Shown here: positions 26,488 through 35,407 of the stretch, in pieces | Position numbering within the stretch: the stretch's first letter is position 1 | Layout: each line of letters starts with the position of its first letter | Made by a program: the position numbers and the translations under genes | Source: Ruegeria sp. ANG-R | GTDB taxonomy: Bacteria; Pseudomonadota; Alphaproteobacteria; Rhodobacterales; Rhodobacteraceae | Direction of reading: 5' to 3' | Assembly (NCBI RefSeq): GCF_000813985.1 | Contig: NZ_JWLJ01000008.1 | Coordinates: 1 to 64,000 of the forward strand | Length of the DNA stretch: 64,000 bases | The notes under the pieces: model-generated | Database searches by the model: none | Seen by the model: the letters and a program-made list of their open reading frames with translations, nothing else | Told to the model about the DNA's origin: nothing

Positions 26488-27197
26488 CCCTTTTTGAGCA
26501 GACCTTTTTTGCTGGGCCCTGCAGGTATTGGGGTAAACGGGGCGGAGATGCTCCGGGTTTCGTAGACGCGCCGCAAAAGAACGTACCCCCGAATATCCGC
26601 AGGCGTCTGAGCGACTTTGCCCGGACCGCCTTGGGCACCTATCTGGCCGCCGAGGACCCCGAGGATTCAGACCTGATCTTTGCGTCCAGATATTCGGACA
26701 TGCAGGAATCACTTAAGCTGCTGACCGAACTCAATCGGCGGGAGCTTTTATCACCGACAGCCTTTTCAACCTCGGTACACAATGCGGTACCCGGGTTTGC
26801 AACCTTGATCAGGGCGTCACGCTCACCTCATTCCGGTGTCTCGGCTGGTGTCGACAGCTTCGTTATGGGCCTAACCGAAGCGCTGACCCGTACCGCCTTT
26901 GACCCGGCACGCCCGGTCACGTACCTGTTTCACGAGGCTGCGCTACCCCACGAATATCGCGCGCATGCCCTTGAAGGCTCGGATTGTTTCACTCTTTGTG
27001 TGTCGCTTTCAGCCCGCCCGACGACGCTTCACGATCGTGCATTCATACTGTCTCATGCAGAACCGGAAGAGACGCACGCACACCCTAGGGGTCTGGAAAA
27101 TGCCCGCGCATTTGTACGATTGCTGGGTGATGAAACCACCGAGGCCCGATTGATCGGAACCCGCAGCAATCTTTGGGTGAGACGCGTCAATGCGTAA
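26484..27197 (+). CDS. Beta-ketoacyl-synthase-like partner chain (ApeC-like), CTG start
   Basis: About 238 residues. It resembles the N-terminal ketoacyl-synthase-like family of aryl-polyene clusters (ketoacyl-synt_2): FSTSVHNAVPGFATLI sits where synthases hold their active-site turn, but no catalytic Cys is present there, so it is probably a non-catalytic chain-length partner of the synthase at 13847. There is no ATG near the expected start. CTG at 26484 overlaps the lipoprotein stop (CTGA) and follows a strong GGGGGAG at 26471-26477. An ATG at 26418 lies deep inside the upstream gene and is less likely. Confidence 0.75.
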   Translation: MTLFEQTFFAGPCRYWGKRGGDAPGFVDAPQKNVPPNIRRRLSDFARTALGTYLAAEDPEDSDLIFASRYSDMQESLKLLTELNRRELLSPTAFSTSVHNAVPGFATLIRASRSPHSGVSAGVDSFVMGLTEALTRTAFDPARPVTYLFHEAALPHEYRAHALEGSDCFTLCVSLSARPTTLHDRAFILSHAEPEETHAHPRGLENARAFVRLLGDETTEARLIGTRSNLWVRRVNA

Positions 27198-27984
27198 GTT
27201 GAACTACTATTGGCGCGTTCTGGCCACCGGCATCTCGTTTTCAACCTTCGGGTTGGGCAGCCTTGTCCTGGGTGGCATTTGGTTTCGCCTGCTGGCCCGC
27301 ATCGAACACGACCCGGCCGAACTTGAGAGACGAAGTCAACGCGGCATCAGCCTGACCTTCAACGCCTTTTTGCGGGTGATGACCGTTTTGGGAGTGGCCC
27401 AGTTTCATTACCGTGATATGCATAATCTGACGACAGCACCATCGGCAGATGGCAAAGGCCGGCTGATCATCGCAAATCATCCAACGCTGATTGACGTCAT
27501 TGCCTTGATTTCCCGCATGCCGAATGTGCAATGCATCGTGAAACACGAGCTTTTTTCGAACTTTTTCATCTCGCCCGCGGTTACCGGTGCGAATTACATC
27601 CGGAACGATGAAGATCCGGAAAAGCTGACCCAGGACTGCATCGACGCGATCAATTCGGGCAAATCCATTGTTGTTTTCCCCGAAGGCACACGAACGCCCG
27701 CCAGCAACTTATTGAAGTTTCACCGGGGGTTCGCCGCCGTTGCTTGCGCCACGCAATGCGAGATCGTCCCAATCACGATAACCGTTAATCATCGGACGCT
27801 GATGAAGGGCGTGCCATGGTATCGTGTGCCCCCTGAGCGACTTTCGATGACGCTGACCGCCTTGCCCATTGTATCAACAAGAGATCTGTGTGATACGACC
27901 CTGCCCGTGCCTACGCGCAAGCGGCATCTTTCAAGAAATGCACAGAAGATTTTGGAGGTATCCCTTGGATATCCAAACGCTTGA
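27190..27984 (+). CDS. 1-acyl-glycerol-3-phosphate-type acyltransferase (PlsC/ApeD-like)
   Basis: 264 residues. An N-terminal membrane anchor (residues about 10-35) is followed by the acyltransferase motifs NHPTLID (HX4D) and FPEGTRTPAS. It would transfer an acyl chain to a glycerol- or glycan-type acceptor during assembly of the aryl-polyene lipid at the inner membrane. Start overlaps the ketosynthase-like gene by eight bases. Such an acyltransferase is standard beside the two ACP genes in aryl-polyene clusters. Confidence 0.85.
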   Translation: MRKLNYYWRVLATGISFSTFGLGSLVLGGIWFRLLARIEHDPAELERRSQRGISLTFNAFLRVMTVLGVAQFHYRDMHNLTTAPSADGKGRLIIANHPTLIDVIALISRMPNVQCIVKHELFSNFFISPAVTGANYIRNDEDPEKLTQDCIDAINSGKSIVVFPEGTRTPASNLLKFHRGFAAVACATQCEIVPITITVNHRTLMKGVPWYRVPPERLSMTLTALPIVSTRDLCDTTLPVPTRKRHLSRNAQKILEVSLGYPNA

Positions 27985-28240
27985 ACAACGACTTAAGACA
28001 CTGATTATCGAGGCACTTGCCCTGGAAGACGTGTCCGAAGCGGACATTTCATCCTCAGAACCGCTGTTTGATGGTGGGCTTGAGCTGGATTCGATTGACG
28101 CGCTGGAAGTCGGTGTTGCCATTCAAAAGACATATGGTGTCAAACTTGACGCAAATTCGGATGATGTGAAGCAGGCGTTTTACTCGGTTGCCACGCTGGC
28201 GCAGAAAATCTTTTCCGAACGCGGAGATGCCAATGTCTAA
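27965..28240 (+). CDS. Acyl carrier protein 1 (ApeE-like), TTG start
   Basis: 91 residues from a TTG at 27965, six bases after GGAGG (27954-27958); no ATG or GTG fits the carrier-protein N-terminus. The phosphopantetheine site is Ser in LELDSIDALE. The protein is acidic with the four-helix pattern of ACPs. It overlaps the acyltransferase end by 20 bases. One of the two ACPs in aryl-polyene systems takes the aryl starter and the other the extender; which is which cannot be decided here. Confidence 0.87.
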   Translation: MDIQTLEQRLKTLIIEALALEDVSEADISSSEPLFDGGLELDSIDALEVGVAIQKTYGVKLDANSDDVKQAFYSVATLAQKIFSERGDANV

Positions 28241-28484
28241 GCCAACTAATTTTGATGAGGTTCTGGACCTGCTGAAGAAGTATCTGGAAGAAGACTTCGA
28301 GGTGCCACCGCCGGACGTACAGCCTGACGCCCGGCTGTATGAGGATCTGGACCTCGACAGCATTGATGCGGTCGACCTGATTGTCCGCTTTCAGCGGGAT
28401 ATAGGAAGACGCTTCTCTGCCGAAGAGTTCAAGTCAGCCCGTACAGTCAAGGACGTCGTAGACGTGGTCGTAGCGAACCTTTGA
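28233..28484 (+). CDS. Acyl carrier protein 2 (ApeF-like)
   Basis: 83 residues from the ATG at 28233, overlapping the first ACP gene by eight bases, with GGAG just upstream. The phosphopantetheine attachment Ser is in LDLDSIDAVDLIV. Acidic, typical ACP length. Two consecutive, diverged ACPs are a strong signature of the aryl-polyene pathway. Confidence 0.9.
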   Translation: MSKPTNFDEVLDLLKKYLEEDFEVPPPDVQPDARLYEDLDLDSIDAVDLIVRFQRDIGRRFSAEEFKSARTVKDVVDVVVANL

Positions 28485-28506
28485 AGTCGCCGCAGCCCGT
28501 AAGACG

Positions 28507-29067
28507 ATGACCCTCATTCGCGCCTCACTTTCCTTTCTTCTGGCCGCTTGCCTTGTCGCATTCCCGTTTGCGGCCTTCTGGTTCTCGTCCTTTGAGCATC
28601 CTTATTGGTTGTTTGCTGCTGCGGTCGCGCTCAGCATTCTTCGTTTTGCCACGGCGGGACGCGTGGCAACTGATCTTCTAGTTCCGCAACTGGTCTTCTA
28701 TCTTGGTGTCATGGCCATGGCTTTTCTAGCGGCAAAAGATCAGGCCTACCTGCTACACCCGTTTGCAATGAGTGGATCCTTCGCGTTGATTTTCGGCATC
28801 AGCCTTTCAAAAGAGCAATCCCTGATCGAAACGTTCGCGCGGTTGCGTGAACCCGATCTACCTGCCTCCGGAGTGGTTTTTACACGGAAATTGACTCGTA
28901 TCTGGTTCGTTTTCCTGATCCTGAACTCGATTGTAGCTGCAATAACGGCCCTGTTTGCACCGATAGAAGTCTGGGTCTTCTACAACGGCATTCTGTTTTA
29001 TTGTCTGTCCGGTGTGTTGATGGTGTCAGATTTTTTGTACCGCGGCATCTTCGCAGCCCGAGCATAG
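28507..29067 (+). CDS. Inner-membrane protein of the COG4648 type
   Basis: 186 residues with about five hydrophobic segments (residues 8-25, 35-50, 60-77, 85-98, 130-175). It corresponds to the membrane protein that follows the ACP genes in aryl-polyene clusters. Its role is unknown; it may assist acyltransfer or lipid handling at the membrane. The gene starts 22 bases after the ACP stop and is the last gene of the plus-strand operon. Confidence 0.75.
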   Translation: MTLIRASLSFLLAACLVAFPFAAFWFSSFEHPYWLFAAAVALSILRFATAGRVATDLLVPQLVFYLGVMAMAFLAAKDQAYLLHPFAMSGSFALIFGISLSKEQSLIETFARLREPDLPASGVVFTRKLTRIWFVFLILNSIVAAITALFAPIEVWVFYNGILFYCLSGVLMVSDFLYRGIFAARA

Positions 29068-29318
29068 ATGCATATCTTTCCGACCCAAACTCATTCCGGG
29101 CACTTACCAAAACTCGGAACTCAAGTTGGAAAACAGTCATTTGGTGCACCTTGTCGAAGTGTATTGTGCCGACGGTCCCGAGCTCACATCGCAAATGAAC
29201 GGTATTTCTTGTTTCCACAAAATCGGATCCCATCTTATACATCAATATGATGAAGTCATTTTGACTGCTCGATTGCTTTGTTCACGCCACGCAACTGTAA
29301 GCAAAATTGGGTTAACTA
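29068..29318. other. Intergenic, nothing recognised
   Basis: Short frames only, no product recognised. It separates the end of the pigment cluster from an IS5-family relic and marks the right border of the cluster. Confidence 0.4.
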
Positions 29319-30170
29319 GGTCATGTTGACAAATGGCGGAGCCATATGCGGATTGAGGTGATTTTGACAAAGCCGACGAAGCTTTCAGCGGTCTTGCCGC
29401 TACGTGTCGCGACACGGCGGGCATTCTTCAGCTTGTTGAAGCAAGTTCTCAACCAGGTTCCGTAGTCGATACAGTGGGCGATCAATGCCGACACGCTTCG
29501 TTCGCGACTTCTGCATTGGGATCATAGGTTGGATTTATCGGCTGCGTTTTTGGTCACGAATGCCGTCGGCATCGGACGCCTTGCCCTGCCAGCAGTACCA
29601 AAAGTTCCGGCAGATTTTCATCCATGATGAGATCGAAGCCAAGATAATCGGACGTCTGGCCGGGCGTGATGCCAGTTCTCTTCGGCAGACAACCGCCGTC
29701 ACCCGAAGATGGATCTCGGTCATGAAGCCACCCTTTGAGCGGCCAATACCCTGTCGCGGAGTCCCGCTTTAGCGCCCGCTGCATGATGATGGGCGCGAAC
29801 CACGGTGCTGTTGACCATTTGCAGGGCATCTGGAACGATCCTGCTCTTGGTCAGCGCCGATAGGATCTGTTCCCAGAGGCCGACAAGTGTCCAACGCCGG
29901 AACTGCCGATAGACACTCGACCATTTCCCGAACCCTTCAGGAAGGTCCCGCCACAGTGCGCCGGAAAATGCTATCCAGAAAACGCCGTCAAGAACAAGGC
30001 GGTGGTTGGTGGGTTTTTTCCCATTCGGGGCGCGAACGGAAAGAATGAACTGTTCAAAGAACGCCCATTCCTCGTCCGACATCAAGTCTCGGGCCGAGTT
30101 GGTCTCCATCGCGGATGCCAGCTTGAATCATGCTCGAAGCCAGATGTGAATCCCTTTTGTCAACACGACC
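29319..30170 (-). mobile_element. Degenerate IS5-family element
   Basis: Ends are related inverted repeats: TAGGTCATGTTGACAAATGG at 29317 onward and, read inward from 30172, TAGGTCGTGTTGACAAAAGG. The flanking TA may be the target duplication. Length about 852 bp fits an IS427/ISL2-like IS5 element. Confidence 0.75.
29321..30109 (-). pseudogene. IS5-family transposase, frameshifted
   Basis: The N-terminal part (ATG at 30109) reads MSDEEWAFFEQFILSVRAPN and GALWRDLPEGFGKWSSVYRQ, then ends early. Later pieces in other frames are recognisable: TGITPGQTSDYLGFDLIMDE near 29650, and NARRVATRSGKTAESFVGF near 29360, up to WLRHLST and the stop. At least three frame changes are needed to restore the protein, so it is dead. 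Confidence 0.8.
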
Positions 30171-30304
30171 TAAGCAAACCGGCAGCATGAGGTACTGATA
30201 CATTATTCGGCATTTCAGCGGGGTCCACTCTAGCACAACACTCTTCGTATAGCGATCATTCGCGACGGATGCAGCATTCGGCAAATTGGGCTCGAAGCGG
30301 CCGT

Positions 30305-31340
30305 CCGGTGGTTTAGTGAGGGGCAGCTTTGCCGTCCCTTTCTGTTTCAGATCTGCGGTGGCGGTTTTGTCAGTCTCCCAGCAAGACGGTGCGCCATGTT
30401 TGTATCACGTGATCCGGCCGCCTGACCGCAACCTTCGCGAGAACCTCAGCGCTTGGGTGCCAGATCCGGACGGATACAAAGAAGTTCACTCTTTCAAAGT
30501 TCAAGGCGTTTTGGAACAGGCCGCGGACAGGCTTGGTCGCCATAGAAGCTTGTGTCACAAGCACTGCTGGGCGCGTGCACTACAACCATTCGGGCACGAT
30601 GTGCGACCAATCCTGTCCATCTACCTGAAGCCCTTCGTCCAACGACACAAGGATGACGCAGCCATCGCGAAAACGGTCACCGAAGCGGCGCTGCGCCCTG
30701 ATATGTCATTTTTTCCAGAAACCTATGAGACGCAGGCAGTGACGATGATGGCCTCCCGGCTCCGACAGACTATGCCTGGGATTGGGCCATTCGGCGTGTG
30801 GGCCCTTGAGACCATTGCCCCCGACATGATGAACTTCAAGACGGTGCGCGACTTCGCAGTCGGACTTGAGCTGATACCTTTGCAGCGCTCGACCGGAGGC
30901 AAGACCGAGCTTCGGCAATCTAGTAAATAGGCCAGAAGATTATACGGCATACAGGTTGTACGCGACAGCAGAGTCTCGTCGCGCCCTGGTTAAGGGACAA
31001 GCTTGAGTGTAAATTCAAGAAAGTCGCAGCCGTCGGGTTTGCGAAAATAGATGGCGCATCAAAACTGGGCGATGATTACACACGAGGAAACATATCAGCC
31101 GATACAAAAGACGACCTAAAATTCTGTTTGCGGGATACGGCGCCAGACCCCAAGGAGTGCATCGAGAAGAGTAGATGTCGACTGACCAAATCCTGAATTG
31201 AGAGCCAACCACAGGTCGGGGCTAAAAACCCACGCACTCGATTTGGAGCCGTTCAGCGAACGGACCATTTTGATCCGCGGCAGGTCAAAAGCCGCAGCCC
31301 GAGGACGAACGCACTACCGCAACCATTCGATGAATTCGGC
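30305..31340 (+). mobile_element. IS110-family remnant
   Basis: Contains pieces of an IS110 transposase on the plus strand and a non-coding left part with a hairpin (GAGGGGCAGC..GCCGTCCC) resembling 6134-6159. The outer limits are estimates based on where similarity to the family pattern fades. Confidence 0.6.
30505..31140 (+). pseudogene. IS110-family transposase, internally deleted and frameshifted
   Basis: Successive family motifs appear in order but in different frames: LVAIEAC (about 30534), GHDVRPILSIYLKPFVQR, then a jump from the DEDD domain to MPGIGPFGVWALETIAP and LIPLQRSTGGKTELRQSSK with a stop at 30928-30930, and the C-terminal DDYTRGNIS-region about 31070-31130, which in another frame reads like the WAMITHEETYQP-type tail. 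The central linker is missing. Inactive. Confidence 0.65.
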
Positions 31341-31487
31341 TCAGAAAATTCTCGGATAACCAAGGACATCCATAAATGACCCCAAACAAGACCTCACGCC
31401 TCAATGATAAAAGGCAAATAAGGATTGTAGGCCGTAGCAATTAGATTTAGCCATCAATTCCAGTAACCTTTCCAATAGAGTCTAACC

Positions 31488-31868
31488 ATGATTAAACAGA
31501 TTGCCTTGATCTGCTCTGCCTCGGCCATTTTGAGTGCATGTGGCAGCTCCTGGTCAACTTCAAATGTCAGCACAAACAAGCTTGAAGTTGCGTCAGCATC
31601 GATCTCGCCCGACGATGTAACCATCACGTCGGCAGGCGATCCCGGTCGCCAATACACGAAGATCACCGACCTAAAAGTGACCGTAAATAAAACCACCGCT
31701 TTCCATCCAAGCCCGACGCCTGAGTTGGTGATAGCTAAATTGAAGGAAGAAGCCGCAGCGGTTGGTGCGAACGCGGTCATTAATACAAAGATCAGCGAGG
31801 TGCATATCACTCCGCTGAGTTGGGGGTCACGTACAGGCACTGGAGAAGCCGTAAAGTTTATCAACTAA
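31488..31868 (+). CDS. Small lipoprotein
   Basis: 126 residues. The signal peptide MIKQIALICSASAILSAC ends in the lipobox LSAC. The mature part has a small alpha-beta domain; KLKEEAAAVGANAVINTKI resembles the helix-strand of YbjQ/DUF4156-like domains, in which such helices pack on a sheet. Location would be inner or outer membrane, facing the periplasm. It stands alone between IS remnants with its own apparent leader. Function unknown. Confidence 0.75.
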   Translation: MIKQIALICSASAILSACGSSWSTSNVSTNKLEVASASISPDDVTITSAGDPGRQYTKITDLKVTVNKTTAFHPSPTPELVIAKLKEEAAAVGANAVINTKISEVHITPLSWGSRTGTGEAVKFIN

Positions 31869-31874
31869 ACCAGA

Positions 31875-32260
31875 ATTAGAATAGGGCTTGAACGCCTATG
31901 GTTGTGACGTTCCGAGCCCGTCAGCCAGGCTGGTCCGCAGCGGTGCCCCGGATGCGGTGGCGTTCTGCCCGATGATAGGGAGCAACTTTCCTATCTCGTC
32001 TTGATTCCACGGTAAGACCACCCGGAACAGAGGCTTGTGGATCTCGGTAAACATCCCTGCGATGTGAGCCAGCGCAGCGTTTCGCGCGATGCATCTTTGA
32101 ACTCCAGCCTCAAGTTCCCAGCGAGTCGCCGCCGTGTCAGCGTCGGACCATTGCTCAGTTCCACGGCACAGTCCGTCCCGGTAGTCAGACTCTGCAGAGT
32201 CTCCGGGGCTACGTCGATATCCATGAACTTACCCGCAAGGCTGCGGCCCGCAGGTCATCA
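31875..32260 (-). pseudogene. C-terminal fragment of a strawberry-notch helicase paralogue
   Basis: On the minus strand NGPTLTRRRLAGNLRLEF and the following TLRWLTSQGC match the C-terminus of the intact helicase at 57881-62137 (SGLTLTRRRVAGEMRLEL, IESLKSLGC). After a one-base shift, FTEIHKPLFRVVLPW continues the match (FTEIIAFQLRVFLP). Only the last ~90 codons remain. It indicates a second, largely deleted copy of the backbone block found at 52-64 kb. Confidence 0.7.
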
Positions 32261-32488
32261 AACATACGGATCAGAAGACCAGGTCCAAATTCCAGCTTTT
32301 CCGGGAAATCCGAATGTTATTGCCCGGACATCGGCGTCGCCAGTGGCATCGTTCATGCACTGACCCAAATTGCGTGTTTCAATCGCGTTGGTAGCGGTCG
32401 GGTGTTTGAAAATTGTGATGGGGCGACGGGCTTGGTCAACCGAGATCATCTGTTTGTTCTTTTTCATGAAATGAAAAAAGACAAACAA
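32258..32488 (-). CDS. Doubtful small ORF upstream of the helicase fragment
   Basis: 76 codons; a later Met gives MISVDQARRPITIFKHP. No family is recognised. It lies between the helicase fragment and a more convincing small gene and may belong to the same decaying block. Confidence 0.25.
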   Translation of the reverse strand: MFVFFHFMKKNKQMISVDQARRPITIFKHPTATNAIETRNLGQCMNDATGDADVRAITFGFPGKAGIWTWSSDPYV

Positions 32489-32499
32489 AAAGCCTTCTC

Positions 32500-32724
32500 T
32501 TACTTTTGTGATTTTGGCTTGCCCCGGAACGGTCTGCGGTTGGCCCCGGTATCATAAACCCAGCTCTGTTCCCGCATGTCATGAAGATTGATGTCCTGAG
32601 AAGGATAAGCTCGTTTCAGCCGAACCTGAGCCGCCTCCCAGTCGTCTGCCAGGATCAGGTGTTTTCGTTTTCCAATCGCCGCCGTGGAAAATGTGACCTC
32701 GAAAATCGTGCGCTCAAGTTGCAT
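32500..32724 (-). CDS. Small unrecognised plasmid protein
   Basis: 74 residues, basic at the C-terminus (RRPFRGKPKSQK). The core TIFEVTFSTAAIGKRKHLILADDWEAAQVRL has a beta-alpha pattern like many small orphan proteins of conjugative plasmids. No domain is recognised. Codon use is consistent with a real gene and it is the only complete frame in this decayed region. Confidence 0.45.
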   Translation of the reverse strand: MQLERTIFEVTFSTAAIGKRKHLILADDWEAAQVRLKRAYPSQDINLHDMREQSWVYDTGANRRPFRGKPKSQK

Positions 32725-32769
32725 TGATAAACCGCTTCTTAAATAGTTCTTTCAACCGGCCCCGGTTGG

Positions 32770-33825
32770 ACCGGGAATACAGATTCTCAGCCTGCTTTGG
32801 CGTTCGTTGTCAAGGTGGGGTTGCACAAGATTAGTTGAATGCGAGGGCTTATCCTGCAGAGCGGGACCATCCCTGCCCTTCGGGGCCCTGGCATTACAGA
32901 GGAACCTCGCCCCACTTTTGACATCCTCACCGTTGACACAGCGATGTTCCAGATTGGGCGCACCCGATCGGTTATCGGCGACATTGAACAGTTGCCCGGT
33001 TCCCTTGAGATCGGATGGGCTGCTATCAAATTGCCAAATCGCGTTCGATGCATCGGCCACTATCCGCACTGCCATCTGTGCCCGCGTCACGCGGGCATGG
33101 CCATATCGCCCAAAAGCAAAGATGAAGATTAACTCTTGCCGGACGCAGCATACTTTCTAGCGCTTTGACCCAGCCATCTGGAGTCCCAACTTTGAGGTCG
33201 TCCAGCAGTTCAATCGCCCGAGCGACCTGCAGCTTGCGCTCCTGTCTTGTTGGATCTGTGAGTCTTCAGCGCCGCAATTATTTCATAATACCGCAGCATT
33301 CCAGCACGCCACGTTTTAAGCTTCCATCGCCATTCACTTACTCTTGAACGCGGTAGTTGTACCCCCCCGAGCCGATTGGCCGTGTCGGACACATGGGTCA
33401 CTCGATCAGCTTGCGCTCTTATCGCCACAGGCAACATAATGAAATCCATTTTACGCGGACTTCCCACCTTGCGGTCTTGCGCACGCGGCGCGGTAAGTCC
33501 GGCAGGTGAGCGCACGGAAATCAACTCGCTTTCAAACTCTACCAGGCTGGCAAAGATGCCAAAAACTCCTGCCCGGGGGCCTTTGCCGTATCAATCTCAG
33601 CGTCACCCCAGGCGGCACGCGCAGACCGACTCCTCGGTCGCGCAATTCCTTGACCGTCGATGCAAGTTGCTTGTGGTAGCAGTCCGACCAGTCGAACTTC
33701 CAAGCCGCAATCGGGCTCCCTGGCTGACGCGCCTTGAGACAGGCATCAAAGCCGGGACGATGATCCTCTCGCCCAGTGTCTTGTGTTCATAGATGCAGTC
33801 CGCCGCGACACCAGCATTTTACAGC
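32770..33825 (-). pseudogene. Decayed second copy of the resolvase-transposase module
   Basis: Read on the minus strand, the sequence follows the plus-strand genes at 41580-42850 base by base with many gaps. Resolvase parts are visible (DADCIYEHKTLG-type start near 33815, RELRDRGVGLRV-like near 33640, RKVGSPRKMDFIMLPVAI near 33470), then a jump into the transposase (RYYEIIAALKTHRSNKTG near 33290, ASNAIWQFDSSPSDLKGTG near 33050). No terminal repeats of the intact transposon are seen here. Clearly inactive. Confidence 0.75.
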
Positions 33826-33988
33826 CCGTCGAACAGGGATGTGTTTCAAGCTGCTACCCTTGTTACGCGCAAAAATAAGCAGTTATGCTCGTTACATTTG
33901 CTATATCTTCAATTCCTCATCACAATCGATAAGTATCGCTTATCATGTTTGATAGGTTTTCCGCGAGTTCCGACGCAAAATAGGCCTC

Positions 33989-35044
33989 ATGAAGCCCCCT
34001 GCGCCCTACCTGCCCGCCGCCTCCCCTGCCCTCTCCGCTGAAGATCAGGCGGCGCTGACCGATCTCTATATCCGCGGCACACCGGCCAATACGCTGCGCG
34101 CCTATGAGCGCGACCTGCTCTATGTGACGGCGTGGAAGTCTGCTCGGTTTGGTACCGCGCTCGCCTGGCCGGAAACGGAGGCGACGGCGCTGGCCTTCAT
34201 TCTCGATCACGCCCGCGATCTTGGTGACGCGCCGGACGAGGACGTGGCACGTCAGACGGCGGAGGCGCTGATCGCGCAAGGGCTGCGCAAATCCCTCACC
34301 TGCCCGGCGCCGTCAACGCTGGACCGGCGCATCGCCTCCTGGCTGGCCTTCCACCGGATGAAGAACCTCGCCTCCCCGTTTGACATGGCGCAGGTGAAAC
34401 AGGCCCGCGCCAAGGCCCGCCGCGCCGCCGCCCGGCCCCCTGTCCCGAAATCCGCCCATCCGATCACCCGCGATATTCTCGAACAGCTGCTGGCCACCTG
34501 CCGGGGGTCGCGCCGCGATTGCCGCGACCGCGCCATCCTGATGCTGGGCTGGGCCTCGGGCGGCCGGCGCCGATCGGAGATCACCGGGCTGCGGCGCGAG
34601 GATGTGGCGCTGAAGGACTTTGATAAGACCGGCCTGATCCGGATCTCGCTGCTGCAGACCAAGACGACAACCAAAGGTGAAACGCCCCGGCTGGTGCTGA
34701 AGACCCGCGCCGCGCAGGCGCTGGTGCATTGGATCGAGGTGGGAGAGATCAGGGACGGGCCGTTGTTCCGCCCCGTGTCCAAGGCCGATCGCGTATTGAA
34801 CCGCGGCCTGACTCCGGATGCCATCTATCAGATCGTCAAACACAGGCTGAGGCTGGCCGGGCTGCCGGAAGGTTTTGCCTCGCCCCACGGGTTGCGCTCA
34901 GGGTTCCTGACCCAGGCTGCTCTCGACGGTGCGCCGATCCAAGCCGCCATGCGCCTGTCCCTGCATCGCTCGATGGCCCAGGCGCAGAAGTATTATGACG
35001 ACGTCGATATTGCGGAGAACCCGGCAACGGACTTGTTGGGGTGA
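33989..35044 (+). CDS. Tyrosine recombinase / phage-type integrase
   Basis: 351 residues. The N-terminal SAM-like DNA-binding domain covers about residues 20-130. The catalytic domain has Arg in SGGRRRSEITGLR (about 190), HGLRSGF (HxxR, about 300) and the nucleophile Tyr in SMAQAQKYYDDVD (about 332). It likely acts as a site-specific recombinase for integration or multimer resolution. It is much GC-richer than the flanking DNA and sits directly upstream of repABC, a common position for recombinases on Rhodobacteraceae plasmids. Start ATG is preceded by a promoter-like AT-rich stretch. Confidence 0.9.
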   Translation: MKPPAPYLPAASPALSAEDQAALTDLYIRGTPANTLRAYERDLLYVTAWKSARFGTALAWPETEATALAFILDHARDLGDAPDEDVARQTAEALIAQGLRKSLTCPAPSTLDRRIASWLAFHRMKNLASPFDMAQVKQARAKARRAAARPPVPKSAHPITRDILEQLLATCRGSRRDCRDRAILMLGWASGGRRRSEITGLRREDVALKDFDKTGLIRISLLQTKTTTKGETPRLVLKTRAAQALVHWIEVGEIRDGPLFRPVSKADRVLNRGLTPDAIYQIVKHRLRLAGLPEGFASPHGLRSGFLTQAALDGAPIQAAMRLSLHRSMAQAQKYYDDVDIAENPATDLLG

Positions 35045-35407
35045 AATTACACTCATTTGCTTCAGGTAACCCCTGCCCTTTCCCTCTGCCTGTCGTGTAA
35101 CGCGGGCCGCTACTTTTTTGTACCAACTGCTCGCTATGAAAGCTCAACTCGAGGCGGAGCATTCAGAAGAGTTCTGTGCGCGTGCCTACTTTTTTCGCGG
35201 CAGTACTTCGTCGGCTATAGTGGCTCGAAAACTGCATCAATAAGGTTTACAGTTGTAAACCACTTTGCTCTGACGCAAAGCGTATGTAGTTTGAAGCTTT
35301 GCAGAACCCACAATATAAGCGAAAACCCTTGACTTAGGGCAGTGAATCACGGCTGTTTGTCTCAAGTGGCGCGAAAATGACCACATTCTTTAATTTGAGG
35401 CAACTAC
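35045..35407. promoter_or_regulatory. repABC leader region
   Basis: 363 bases without a gene. It contains one parS-like palindrome (35245-35260) and AT-rich DNA up to the repA start. The repABC operon promoter should lie here, where RepA/RepB commonly autoregulate. Confidence 0.5.
35245..35260. promoter_or_regulatory. parS-like site 1 upstream of repA
   Basis: GTTTACAGTTGTAAAC, a 16-bp palindrome with one central mismatch pair. It fits the alphaproteobacterial repABC centromere form GTTnnCnGCnGnnAAC except at one base. Confidence 0.7.
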
